A stretch of DNA of 64,000 bases from Alkalihalobacterium chitinilyticum (lineage in GTDB: Bacteria > Bacillota > Bacilli > Bacillales > Bacillaceae_F): assembly GCF_029028005.1 (NCBI RefSeq), contig NZ_JAOTPO010000010.1, forward strand, positions 124,001 to 188,000, in the 5' to 3' direction. Below the pieces are notes generated by a model that was given only the letters and a program-made list of their open reading frames with translations, had not been told where the DNA came from and searched no databases. Positions 9,500 through 17,875 of this stretch are shown piece after piece. The stretch's first letter is position 1, and each line of letters opens with the position of its first letter. The position numbers and the translations under genes are program-made.

Positions 9500-9888
9500 T
9501 TAGAATAAGGAATAGTCCTGTTCTAAAACGAGTGACAGAGCACATTTTTACATAAAAAGGAATAATTAAACTCTAAAGCAAGAGATAGAGCTCAATTTTG
9601 TAAATAAAAGGAATAAATGAAACCTAAAGCAAGAGATAGAGCTCAATTTTGTCACTAAAAGGAATAAATGAGCTCTAAAGTGAGAGATAGAGCAAAATTT
9701 TTCCAGTAAAAGGAATAATGGAGCTCTAAAGCAAGAAATAGAACAATATTTTGCCAGTAAAAGGAATAATTGGGCTCTAAAGCGAGAGATAGAGCATTGT
9801 TTTACCAGTAAAAGGAATAAATGAGCTCTAAAGCGAGAATAGAGCATTATTTTACCAGTAAAGGGAATAAATGAGCTCTAAAGATAGA
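9500..9888. repeat. 51-bp tandem repeat array, about 7.5 units
   Basis: The core GGAATA recurs at 9509, 9559, 9610, 9661, 9712, 9763, 9814 and 9864, a 50-51-bp period. Each unit contains GCTCTAAAGCG followed by TAGAGC (an inverted pair) and TTTTACCAGTAAAA (a second inverted pair). Because 51 is a multiple of three, an open frame with a 17-residue repeat runs through the minus strand; I treat it as fortuitous. The array lies between the 3' ends of convergent genes. Its units align with those of the array at 50.3 kb. Confidence 0.9.
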
Positions 9889-9965
9889 GAAGCGCTGTCT
9901 TAACAAAAATTAAAATTGAACCCATGCTAATGCATTGCAAAATATAGAAACCACTCAAAAACAAG

Positions 9966-11300
9966 CTATCGCTGCCGGCGAGCTAATTGTTGGATGGGGT
10001 CCCAAACGCCATTATAAGGAGGCGCATAGGCCAAATCTAAGTCCTCTAATTCGGTGACCGTCATTTCATGGTAGAGAGCGACAGATAAAACATCAATGCG
10101 CTTATCGACGCCTGCTTCACCAATCACTTGGGCACCTAATAACCGGTTCGTAGCTTTATCGTAAATCATTTTTAACTGTAGTTGTTTCGGGTCAGGGTAG
10201 TAACCTGCGATGTGCAAGGCCTCACCTGAAATAATTTCGTATTCCAATCCTAATTGCTGGGCTTCTGTTTCATTCAAACCGGTTCGAGCCAACGTGAGAT
10301 CAAAGAATTTTAAAATCGATGTTCCTGTCACGCCCTTAAATAGCCGGTGAATGCCTGCCATATTTAACCCCGCAACTCTTCCTTGCTTATTGGCGTGGGT
10401 GCCTAGAGGAATATGATCATTTTTTTGCTTCACCCGGTGAAATTGAGTAGCGCAGTCTCCTGCAGCCCACACATCCTCGAGATTCGTTTTCATATAGGCA
10501 TCAACCATAATTGCCCCGTTTACGAAAAAATGAAGGCCAGTGTCTTTTAAAAAGCTTGTATTAGGTCTTGCTCCAACAGCAACGATGACGAGATCGGTAT
10601 CGAGTTGTTGTTTATCGGTATTTATTTTTTGTACCATTCCATTTGCGCCTTCAAACGATTTAACGGATTCGTTTAAGTATAAGTGAACACCGTGTTTTTC
10701 CGCTTCATCGTGTATGAGGTTGGCCATGTCTTTATCAAAGATGGTTGCCAATTGGTTTTGTTGTTCAATGATAGCCACTTCAAGTCCGATATCTACGAGG
10801 TTTTCCGCCATCTCTAAACCAATGTAGCCCCCGCCGATAATCGTTGCTTTTTTCACCTGTCGACCGAGGTTTTCCTGTAGATCTTTAATATCGGGTATCG
10901 TTTTAATCGTATGAATTCCTTTTAAATCGCGGCCTTCCCAATTAGGCAGAACAGGATCAGCGCCAGTGGCGATCAGTAGTTTATCATATTCAATTGTAAA
11001 TCTTTCGTTATTTTTTAGATTAGTGCCGCTTACCGTTTTTTTGTTTGGGTCGATTTGATTGACTTCATGATAAGTACGCGCATCGATTTTATATTTTTCA
11101 CGAAACGTTTCTACATCTCTCGCGACTAGCTTTTCGGTCGTAGGAATATGCCCGCCAACAACATAAGGAAGACCGCATTGTGCATAGGAATAATAGCCGC
11201 CTCTTTCTAACGTAATAATAGTAGGGTTTTCTTCGTTTCTTACAATCTGCATCGCAGCACTCATTCCCGCTGCATCGCCTCCAATGATGACATACTTCAT
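9966..11300 (-). CDS. CoA-disulfide reductase-like FAD/NAD(P)H oxidoreductase
   Basis: A 444-residue flavoprotein of the pyridine-nucleotide disulfide oxidoreductase family. The FAD-binding loop is IIGGDAAGMSAA at the N terminus. The single redox cysteine C42, in SYAQCGLPYVVGG, is typical of CoA-disulfide reductases and NADH oxidases rather than two-cysteine enzymes. The NAD(P)H site is IIGGGYIGLEMAE (about 155-170), the second FAD motif is DVWAAGDCA, and a C-terminal dimerisation domain follows. The likely role is reduction of CoA disulfide or low-molecular-weight disulfides; substrate cannot be assigned. The start is the ATG at 11300 after AGGTGATTGAA; in-frame codons upstream are Lys-rich and lack that site. 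It is an insertion relative to B. subtilis gene order. Confidence 0.85.
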   Translation of the reverse strand: MKYVIIGGDAAGMSAAMQIVRNEENPTIITLERGGYYSYAQCGLPYVVGGHIPTTEKLVARDVETFREKYKIDARTYHEVNQIDPNKKTVSGTNLKNNERFTIEYDKLLIATGADPVLPNWEGRDLKGIHTIKTIPDIKDLQENLGRQVKKATIIGGGYIGLEMAENLVDIGLEVAIIEQQNQLATIFDKDMANLIHDEAEKHGVHLYLNESVKSFEGANGMVQKINTDKQQLDTDLVIVAVGARPNTSFLKDTGLHFFVNGAIMVDAYMKTNLEDVWAAGDCATQFHRVKQKNDHIPLGTHANKQGRVAGLNMAGIHRLFKGVTGTSILKFFDLTLARTGLNETEAQQLGLEYEIISGEALHIAGYYPDPKQLQLKMIYDKATNRLLGAQVIGEAGVDKRIDVLSVALYHEMTVTELEDLDLAYAPPYNGVWDPIQQLARRQR

Positions 11301-11506
11301 TTCAATCACCTCTTTTTTTCGTTTCATCCTTTTCATAGGACCTGTCGCACTACTACTATTCCCGAATACGGCTTTTGAAAACCAATGATGATAGAGTGAA
11401 AAAGTCTAAATTATGCCGTTAAACGGACTGAATTGCGGTTAGACTGAATAGATAAGAGGTTTGAGATTATGAAAAAAGCTGCAGGATGCAAAAGATTATA
11501 CTCATT

Positions 11507-11535
11507 TTGACTCCCGAGGTGGCTTATACTATAAT
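11507..11535 (+). promoter_or_regulatory. Strong sigma-A promoter of prfA
   Basis: TTGACT (11507-11512), exactly 17 bp, then TATAAT (11530-11535). It leaves a short leader of about 30 nt before the prfA start. Confidence 0.8.
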
Positions 11536-11571
11536 TAGACTGTTATGGACTGAAATAATGAGGTGAAGCGT

Positions 11572-12642
11572 GTGTTAGAACGTCTGCAATCACTAGAAGA
11601 CAGATATGACCGATTAAATGAAATGCTAAGTGACCCTGAAGTCATTAGCGACTCGAAAAAATTACGTGAATATTCAAAAGAACAATCCGATCTAGAAGAA
11701 ACGGTGCAAGCTTATCGCGAATATAAGAGTGTTGTCGAGCAATATAAGGAAGCGAAAGCAATGCTTGAAGAAAAGCTTGATAATGAAATGCACGAAATGG
11801 TAAAAGAAGAAATTAGTGAATTAGGAAAACAACAAACAGAGCTTGAAGCTCGTTTGAAAGTTCTTTTACTGCCAAAAGACCCGAATGATGACAAAAACGT
11901 TATCATGGAAATCCGCGGTGCTGCTGGAGGAGACGAAGCGGCATTATTTGCTGGCGACTTGTATCGTATGTACAGCCGTTTTGCAGAAACGCAAGGCTGG
12001 AAGACTGAAGTCATGGAAGCAAATACAACAGGTGTGGGTGGCTTTAAAGAGGTCATCTTTATGATTAATGGTAAAGGTGCTTATTCGAAGCTAAAGTATG
12101 AAAACGGTGCTCACCGTGTACAACGTGTTCCTGAAACGGAATCGGGCGGACGTATTCATACATCAACAGCAACGGTTGCGGTTTTACCAGAAGCGGAAGA
12201 AGTAGAAGTTGAAGTTCACGACAAAGATATCCGTGTCGATACGTTCGCTTCGAGTGGACCTGGTGGGCAAAGTGTTAATACGACAATGTCTGCTGTTCGC
12301 TTAACGCACTTACCAACGGGAATCGTTGTATCATGTCAAGATGAGAAGTCACAAATTAAAAATAAAGATAAAGCGATGAAAGTTCTTCGTGCGCGTATTT
12401 ATGATAAGTTCCAACAAGAAGCTCAAGCTGAGTACTCAGAAAACCGTAAGCTTGCAGTTGGGACAGGTGACCGTTCGGAACGTATCCGTACGTACAACTT
12501 CCCGCAAAGCCGTGTAACGGACCATCGTATCGGGCTGACGTTACAAAAATTAGATCAAATTCTTCAAGGAAAGCTTGATGAAATCATCGATGCTTTAATC
12601 GTTGAAGAACAAGCAGACCTTATGACAAAGGCTGATTCGTAA
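11572..12642 (+). CDS. prfA: Peptide chain release factor 1
   Basis: A 356-residue RF1 that reads UAA and UAG stop codons and triggers peptide release. The PET codon-recognition tripeptide (RVPETESGG) and the catalytic GGQ in [10 protein letters not shown] are intact. The start chosen is GTG at 11572, 5 nt after AGGTGA, giving [13 protein letters not shown] as in B. subtilis (356 aa); a GTG at 11563 overlaps the ribosome site. The PrmC methylase that modifies the GGQ glutamine is encoded one base downstream, so the enzyme and its target are co-transcribed. Confidence 0.97.
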   Translation: MLERLQSLEDRYDRLNEMLSDPEVISDSKKLREYSKEQSDLEETVQAYREYKSVVEQYKEAKAMLEEKLDNEMHEMVKEEISELGKQQTELEARLKVLLLPKDPNDDKNVIMEIRGAAGGDEAALFAGDLYRMYSRFAETQGWKTEVMEANTTGVGGFKEVIFMINGKGAYSKLKYENGAHRVQRVPETESGGRIHTSTATVAVLPEAEEVEVEVHDKDIRVDTFASSGPGGQSVNTTMSAVRLTHLPTGIVVSCQDEKSQIKNKDKAMKVLRARIYDKFQQEAQAEYSENRKLAVGTGDRSERIRTYNFPQSRVTDHRIGLTLQKLDQILQGKLDEIIDALIVEEQADLMTKADS

Positions 12643-12643
12643 T

Positions 12644-13507
12644 ATGAAGCAACCGATGAAAGTACACGAAGCCCTTAAATGGGCTTCTTCTTTTTTAGAA
12701 GAGCGGAACTTGGAGCAGCCTGTCGCACAAATTTTATTAAAGCATCATTTACAAAAAGATTTAACGCAATTATACATGGCCATGCATGATGAATTGTCAG
12801 AAGAGCAACATCAACATTTTATCGCCGACATTCATTCCTATGCTGACGGGACGCCTGTTCAACATTTAACGGGTGTGGAGCAGTTTTATGAGCGAACTTT
12901 TATTGTAAATCAAGATGTATTGATTCCAAGACCGGAAACGGAAGAGCTGGTTCAGGGCGTTTTGCAACGAATGGCAAAGAAATATTCAGAGCAAACGACG
13001 GTAAAAGTGGTTGATGTCGGGACAGGCAGTGGGGCGATTGCGATTACCCTAGCGTTAGAGAGTGAAAAAATGCAAGTAACAGCAGTAGACATTTCGGAAG
13101 CTGCACTCACTGTTGCGAAAGAAAATGGGACAAAGTTAGGTGCTGATGTAACTTGGATCCATGGAGACTTGCTACAACCACTCATTCGCTCAAATGACAA
13201 GGTCGATATCGTCGTTTCCAATCCACCGTATATTCCGATTGGGGAGCAAGAGACGCTATCACCGTATGTCAGCGAGAAAGAACCGGCTAGTGCTCTTTAT
13301 GGTGGTGAAGACGGTCTCGATTTTTACCGACGGCTTACAGACGAAATTCCTTTTGTAACCGGTGATCATGCAATGGTTGCCTTTGAAATTGGGGCTGGTC
13401 AAGGGGAAGCGGTCTCACAACTTTTAAAAGACAAATTTCCGAAGGCTAGTGTTGAAGTCGTGTTTGACATTAATGGAAAAGATCGAATGGTCTTTGCGGA
13501 GTGGTAG
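12644..13507 (+). CDS. prmC: Release factor glutamine methyltransferase PrmC
   Basis: A 287-residue SAM-dependent methyltransferase that N5-methylates the glutamine of the GGQ motif in release factors. An N-terminal helical substrate-binding domain (1-80) is followed by a Rossmann domain with the SAM motif VVDVGTGSGAIAITLA and the catalytic SNPPYIP. It starts one base after the prfA stop codon, a translationally coupled arrangement conserved across bacteria. It is called ywkE in B. subtilis. Confidence 0.96.
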   Translation: MKQPMKVHEALKWASSFLEERNLEQPVAQILLKHHLQKDLTQLYMAMHDELSEEQHQHFIADIHSYADGTPVQHLTGVEQFYERTFIVNQDVLIPRPETEELVQGVLQRMAKKYSEQTTVKVVDVGTGSGAIAITLALESEKMQVTAVDISEAALTVAKENGTKLGADVTWIHGDLLQPLIRSNDKVDIVVSNPPYIPIGEQETLSPYVSEKEPASALYGGEDGLDFYRRLTDEIPFVTGDHAMVAFEIGAGQGEAVSQLLKDKFPKASVEVVFDINGKDRMVFAEW

Positions 13508-13600
13508 AGTCTAGCATCTCTCGAGGAAGCGTGCTATAGGGATAGAAGAGCTGCTATTTTATAAGAAGAAAACGTTGTTGAATTTGTCGAATACTTTTTA

Positions 13601-13629
13601 GTTTAAAAGTGCTTCACCTAGACGACACT
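13601..13629 (+). promoter_or_regulatory. Candidate sigma-F promoter of spoIIR
   Basis: GTTTA (13601-13605), 15 nt, then GACGACACT (13621-13629) fits the sigma-F pattern GYWTA-N15-GGNRANANT with one mismatch. B. subtilis spoIIR is a known sigma-F gene. The predicted leader is very short. Confidence 0.6.
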
Positions 13630-13657
13630 GTTGGTGTAGAAAGGTGGGAGCACTTAT

Positions 13658-14263
13658 ATGAATTTTAAAGTTCTTTTTTATCTATTATTCTTTGTTTTTA
13701 TTCTAGTAATGAATTGGGAGTCTCAAAATTATATGGCAGCTGCTTCTTTCCACGATGAAGTCAGCCAAGAGGATGCGATTCGCTTACGGATCCTTGCTAA
13801 TAGCGACTCGATTAAAGATCAAATGTTAAAAAGAGACATTCGCGATGAGGTGAATGCGACGATCACCGACTGGGTGCTGCATATCGACTCAATGGATGAA
13901 GCGAAAGATGTAATCGAAGCGAATTTAGAAGAAATAGAAGCAATTGTTGCAAAAAAACTAGCAAATAACGGAATTAAGCAATCCTTTAATGTAGAGTTTA
14001 ATAGAGTTCAATTTCCAACGAAGTTATATGGTCACTTAGTTTATCCAGCGGGAGAATATGATGCCGTATTAATTACACTTGGTAGTGGCAATGGCGAGAA
14101 TTGGTGGTGTGTCTTATTTCCACCGTTATGTTTCTTAGATTTTTCAAATGGTGATGCAATAGAGCATGAAGAGAATCATGAAGCGGTGGAAGTAGAAAAT
14201 GAAGTAGAAGTAAAATTCTTCGTCTTTGAAATTTTTGATACGGTAAAAAGTTGGTTTGCCTAA
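13658..14263 (+). CDS. spoIIR: Stage II sporulation protein R
   Basis: A 201-residue secreted signalling protein made in the forespore under sigma-F. It acts across the septum to trigger SpoIIGA-dependent processing of pro-sigma-E in the mother cell. It has an N-terminal hydrophobic segment (about 4-20), then the family signature RLRILANSDSIKDQMLKRDI, and a C-terminal block with GSGNGENWWCVLFPPLC. The end is shorter and more acidic (Glu-rich 168-190) than the 224-residue B. subtilis protein. The ATG follows AAGGTGGGAG. Confidence 0.95.
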   Translation: MNFKVLFYLLFFVFILVMNWESQNYMAAASFHDEVSQEDAIRLRILANSDSIKDQMLKRDIRDEVNATITDWVLHIDSMDEAKDVIEANLEEIEAIVAKKLANNGIKQSFNVEFNRVQFPTKLYGHLVYPAGEYDAVLITLGSGNGENWWCVLFPPLCFLDFSNGDAIEHEENHEAVEVENEVEVKFFVFEIFDTVKSWFA

Positions 14264-14349
14264 TAATAGAAAAAGTAGAATAATTGATAGAGTCCACTCA
14301 TATATTGGTTGTAGTTAATAGATAACTGATTTTAAGGGAGGACGAGTTC

Positions 14350-14808
14350 GTGTCAATTGTTATACGAATTGCTGAAGCAAAGGATTTACTACCGATTCAA
14401 CGCCTAGTGGCAAAAGCCGGTTTAACGGAAGAAGGAATTGAAAAAAGGCTCGATCACTTTTTAGTTGTAGAAACGGACGAAAAAGAAATTGTAGGAACAG
14501 TTGGAATTGAACCGCTTGGAAAAGATGGATTACTTCGTTCACTCGTCATTAAATCAGAACATTGGAATGCGAAAATAGGACTCGATTTTTTAGAAATTGC
14601 ATTAGCTTACGCGAAACAAAAGGAATTAGATCAGCTCTATTTAATTACACCCCGTTCATTAGAATTCTTTGAATATCTAGGGTTTAAGATTATTGAGGAC
14701 GAGCACATCCCGGAACATGTGGAAAACTCCCCGCACTTTGGCCAATACGTAAAAGGCGTAACGAAACTCATGGCCCTCGATCTACAAAACCTAGATAAAG
14801 CAAAGTAA
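14350..14808 (+). CDS. ywlB: GNAT-family N-acetyltransferase, YwlB-like
   Basis: A 152-residue protein with the GNAT fold. It runs from IRIAEAKDLLPIQRLV, through a central strand ETDEKEIVGTVGIEP and the segment DGLLRSLVIKSEHWN leading to the acetyl-CoA-binding region, to LEFFEYLGFKIIEDEHIP. It probably transfers an acetyl group from acetyl-CoA to an amine; the substrate is unknown. The pyrophosphate loop R/QxxGxG/A is poorly conserved (SEHWNAKIGLDF). The GTG start at 14350 follows GGGAGG. Its position between spoIIR and ywlC matches B. subtilis ywlB. Confidence 0.8.
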   Translation: MSIVIRIAEAKDLLPIQRLVAKAGLTEEGIEKRLDHFLVVETDEKEIVGTVGIEPLGKDGLLRSLVIKSEHWNAKIGLDFLEIALAYAKQKELDQLYLITPRSLEFFEYLGFKIIEDEHIPEHVENSPHFGQYVKGVTKLMALDLQNLDKAK

Positions 14809-14834
14809 ATGCGGGCAAGAAAAGTCGACAGTGT

Positions 14835-14868
14835 GGTACCTGGTACCAATTGTATGGTACCAGGTACC
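14835..14868. repeat. REP-like palindrome, copy 1
   Basis: GGTACCTGGTACC (14835-14847), an 8-nt loop, then GGTACCAGGTACC (14856-14868), a perfect 13-bp stem followed by TTTATTA. It belongs to the same family as the elements at 52.0, 60.5 and 62.5 kb and may also terminate ywlB. Confidence 0.85.
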
Positions 14869-14981
14869 TTTATTATATGTGATGAGGTATGCGGCACCTT
14901 TACTTAATTGAAGTGTCCACATGTGAGTAAGATGGAGAAATGAAGAGAAAATGGGAAGAAAAGCTGTTAATATCCATAAAG

Positions 14982-15243
14982 TTATACACAGGTTATCCAC
15001 AAAGTGTGGGTAACTTTTTCTTTTTGTACATTATTGAAAATTCAGCAGGAGACAGAACTGCTGATTCTCCAGCGTTTTTCGACTTTGTTTGACAGGGTTA
15101 TGAAAAGTAATAGAAAATAGAGTTTGAGGTGGATAAATCGTGAGTAATAAACAAACTGTGTATTGGACTGTGGATAAAAATAAAGATAACTTACATAAAT
15201 GCAGTGAAATCAAGGAAGCCGCATTGTGGATAAAACAAGGTGA
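14982..15243. promoter_or_regulatory. DnaA-box cluster over the ywlC start
   Basis: TTATCCACA at 14993-15001 and its exact complement TGTGGATAA at 15169-15177 and 15235-15243 are three perfect DnaA boxes. TTATACACA (14982-14990) and TGTGGGTAA (15005-15013) are one-mismatch boxes. Two of the perfect sites lie inside the coding sequence. A DnaA-binding cluster at ywlC is known in B. subtilis, so this one is probably functional and conserved. Confidence 0.75.
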
Positions 15244-16186
15244 AGTTATCGCTTTTCCGACAGAGACCGTGTATGGTCTAGGTGGAAATGCAATGATGGA
15301 TGAAGCGATAGAGAAAATCTTTACGGCAAAAGGAAGACCGAGCGACAACCCGCTTATTGTCCACGTGGCTTCAAAAGAACAAGTACGAATGTTAGTTTTG
15401 GAGATTCCTGCTTTAGCGGAAAAGTTAATGGATGCATTCTGGCCGGGCCCTTTAACGATCGTTTTACCAAGCAACAACAGCGTTTCGCAACGGGTAACTG
15501 CCAATTTACCGACCGTTGCTGTCCGCATCCCTGATCATCCTGTTGCTAAAGCGTTGTTGGAAGAAGCAAATGTACCGGTGGCGGCTCCAAGTGCTAATGT
15601 TTCGGGGAAGCCAAGCCCGACAACGGCGCAACATGTGAAACATGATTTGAATGGAAAAATCAAAGGCATTGTAGACGGCGGGAAAACAGGAGTCGGTGTC
15701 GAATCGACAGTTATTGATTGTACTGAAGCAATACCGGTTATATTAAGGCCGGGTGGAATTACCAAAGAACAACTCGAACATGTCGCAGGCCCTGTAAAAG
15801 TGGACCCTGCGCTGGAGCAAGAAGGCAACACACCGCGTTCTCCAGGTGTAAAATATACACACTATGCCCCGAATGCCGAGATGTACTTAGTTGCCGAATA
15901 TCCACAAAGACTGCAGATGGTTGTGGATACGTATCGTCAAGAAGGAAAGCGGGTCGGTGTATTGACGACCGAAGAAGCGGTCAGCAACTATGAAGCAGAC
16001 CTTATTCTTCCAAGTGGTTTTCGAGAAGATTTAGAAACGGTAGCCAGTCAATTATATGCGACGCTTCGTCAATTTGATGAGCATGAGATTGACATCATTT
16101 TAGCCGAAACTTTTCCTAAACAAGGTGTAGGTGAAGCCATTATGAATCGGCTAGAAAAAGCAGCGGGTAAAAAGGTGCTGCTTTAG
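15140..16186 (+). CDS. ywlC: L-threonylcarbamoyladenylate synthase (Sua5/YwlC)
   Basis: A 348-residue enzyme that makes threonylcarbamoyl-AMP from threonine, bicarbonate and ATP for the t6A37 modification of ANN-decoding tRNAs. An N-terminal YrdC domain (about 20-210) shows AFPTETVYGLGG, KGRPSDNPLIVH and VAAPSANVSGKPSPTT. A linker follows with SPGVKYTHYAPNAEM, then a C-terminal Sua5 domain (about 235-348), so this is the long Sua5 form. The GTG start follows GAGGTGG. DnaA boxes cover the promoter and the first 35 codons. Confidence 0.95.
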   Translation: MSNKQTVYWTVDKNKDNLHKCSEIKEAALWIKQGEVIAFPTETVYGLGGNAMMDEAIEKIFTAKGRPSDNPLIVHVASKEQVRMLVLEIPALAEKLMDAFWPGPLTIVLPSNNSVSQRVTANLPTVAVRIPDHPVAKALLEEANVPVAAPSANVSGKPSPTTAQHVKHDLNGKIKGIVDGGKTGVGVESTVIDCTEAIPVILRPGGITKEQLEHVAGPVKVDPALEQEGNTPRSPGVKYTHYAPNAEMYLVAEYPQRLQMVVDTYRQEGKRVGVLTTEEAVSNYEADLILPSGFREDLETVASQLYATLRQFDEHEIDIILAETFPKQGVGEAIMNRLEKAAGKKVLL

Positions 16187-16301
16187 CGGGTGACTTTTGA
16201 TGAGCACAGCAGGACGTTAGTAACCGATTGTGTTGACTATAACTAACTGGGGGCTTTCCGTAACGAGGAAATCACAACGGCTCACGGGCGCCGCAATAGT
16301 T

Positions 16302-16485
16302 AGCGGACTCAGAAGCCCTTATTTCGGCAAAAAGAGTATTTTTTAGAGTTTAGAGGACTCAAAAGCCCTTATTTACTATAGTTTGAGGTATTTTTAGCGA
16401 AGTTTAGCCATATAAGGGCCTCTCAGTCCGCCAAGTACTCAAAATAGGTAGTTTTCGTTAAAATAAGTTCCTCTCAGTCCTCTTA
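16302..16485. repeat. Palindromic composite: two direct plus two inverted 51-bp units
   Basis: GGACTCAGAAGCCCTTATTT (from 16305) recurs as GGACTCAAAAGCCCTTATTT (from 16355), 50 bp apart. The inverted form ATAAGGGCCTCTCAGTCC (16412) recurs as ATAAGTTCCTCTCAGTCC (16463), 51 bp apart. The whole can fold as a large cruciform. It sits in the 567-bp gap between ywlC and mntP, which otherwise shows nothing. A sister locus lies at 21.8 kb. Confidence 0.85.
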
Positions 16486-16753
16486 GATTATGACGGGGGC
16501 GTTGAACAGTGTTAGGCTCAGCCTCCTGTAAATTTTTGGAGTCGGTGCCCTGTAATTTGAGCTTCAATGGCCTAACATCCTGAATTTACGGAAACTTACA
16601 TTAACTATTAGCCCAAAATGATCTGTAATTATGGGAAGCTAACCGCGTGAACTCAATGCCAGCCCTTCCTCCTAACTCCCGCTCGAAATCTCTTTGTCTA
16701 TTTCTCTTTGGACGTGCATACATTGAAGTAGCACGGACAAGGAGTGGTCACAT

Positions 16754-17296
16754 TTGGGAGGAGAATTACTTACACTTTTTATTATGGCAACTGCACTAGG
16801 GATGGATGCCTTCTCGGTTGCGTTAGGAATGGGTTTAGTTGGACTCAGATACCGCCAAATGTTTAAGATCGGTATTGTAATTGGCGGTTTTCATATTATT
16901 ATGCCTTTATTAGGAATCGTAACTGGAAAGCTCGTATCCAATTATTTTGGCTTGTTTGCCACTTATTTAGGAGGAGGACTCCTACTTTTCCTCGGTTTAC
17001 AAATGTCCATCTCATCATTAAAAAAAGATGGGGGACGGATGATGAAACCGATTGGATTCGGTTTAATCATTTTTGCGCTAAGTGTCAGTCTCGATAGCTT
17101 TTCTGCGGGTCTGAGTCTCGGGATGCTAGGAGCTAAAACCGTCATCGCTGTGGCTGCTTTTGGTTTAATGAGTATGATTCTATCGTGGACCGGCCTTGTG
17201 ATGGGTTCACGCTTTAAGGGCATCATTGGATCATACGGTGAACTTCTCGGCGGTTTAATTTTAATGGGATTTGGGGTTAAGTTACTTTTGCCCTAA
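16754..17296 (+). CDS. mntP: Manganese efflux pump MntP
   Basis: A 180-residue membrane protein with about six helices that exports Mn2+. The internal duplication typical of MntP is visible: GMDAFSVALGMG in the first half and SLDSFSAGLSLGM in the second, each with the conserved Asp. The start is TTG at 16754, 6 nt after AAGGAGTGG. It holds the position of B. subtilis ywlD/mntP. The 5' region shows no clear yybP-ykoY riboswitch, which often precedes mntP. Confidence 0.93.
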   Translation: MGGELLTLFIMATALGMDAFSVALGMGLVGLRYRQMFKIGIVIGGFHIIMPLLGIVTGKLVSNYFGLFATYLGGGLLLFLGLQMSISSLKKDGGRMMKPIGFGLIIFALSVSLDSFSAGLSLGMLGAKTVIAVAAFGLMSMILSWTGLVMGSRFKGIIGSYGELLGGLILMGFGVKLLLP

Positions 17297-17385
17297 ATTG
17301 TATGATTTGAAAATAATGAAGTTGTGGTAAAATAAAAGAAAACTTAAATAATTAGGCAAAAAAGCTAGAAAGGATACGCGATTCA

Positions 17386-17823
17386 ATGAAACGAGTACTT
17401 TTCGTATGCACAGGAAACACGTGCCGAAGTCCTATGGCAGAAGCCATACTAAAGCAAAAAATTAGTAATGAAATTGAAGTACAATCAGCTGGAATCTATG
17501 CAGCTCCAGGAAGTGAAGCGAGTTATCAAGCGATTGAAGTTCTTAAAGAGCGGGGCATCACCTCTGATCACCGGTCACAACAGCTGTCAGAGGAATTATT
17601 AGATTGGGCAACGATTGTATTAACGATGACAGCCAATCATAAGCAAGCCATCGTTACGCGATTTCCAGAACTACAAGACAAAGTATTTACATTAAAGGAA
17701 TTTGCATTAGGGGAAGATAGTTTTACGGGGGATATCGCCGATCCATTTGGTGGTTCGGTTGAACAATATCGTGCAACTGCAGATGAAATTGAAAAATTAC
17801 TAGAGAAATTTTCGGGTTCATAA
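17386..17823 (+). CDS. ywlE: Protein-arginine phosphatase YwlE
   Basis: A 145-residue low-molecular-weight phosphatase. The catalytic loop VCTGNTCRS gives C8 and R14 of the CX5R motif. The threonine T12 in the loop is the residue that selects phosphoarginine over phosphotyrosine in B. subtilis YwlE, so the substrate is probably McsB-phosphorylated arginine. The general-acid aspartate lies in IADPFGGS. It counteracts the McsB kinase in stress and protein quality control (established for the orthologue). Confidence 0.95.
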   Translation: MKRVLFVCTGNTCRSPMAEAILKQKISNEIEVQSAGIYAAPGSEASYQAIEVLKERGITSDHRSQQLSEELLDWATIVLTMTANHKQAIVTRFPELQDKVFTLKEFALGEDSFTGDIADPFGGSVEQYRATADEIEKLLEKFSGS

Positions 17824-17875
17824 TATTTCTATTTAAATCCGAGTCATTTTTATTATTATGAGCGAGAGGTGTACC

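Noticed and set aside
9566-9847. A 93-residue minus-strand open frame with a 17-residue repeat (SISCFRAxLFLLL-like)
   Set aside because: It is a by-product of the 51-bp tandem repeat, whose length is a multiple of three. It has no ribosome site, and its composition is that of repeat DNA read in frame.
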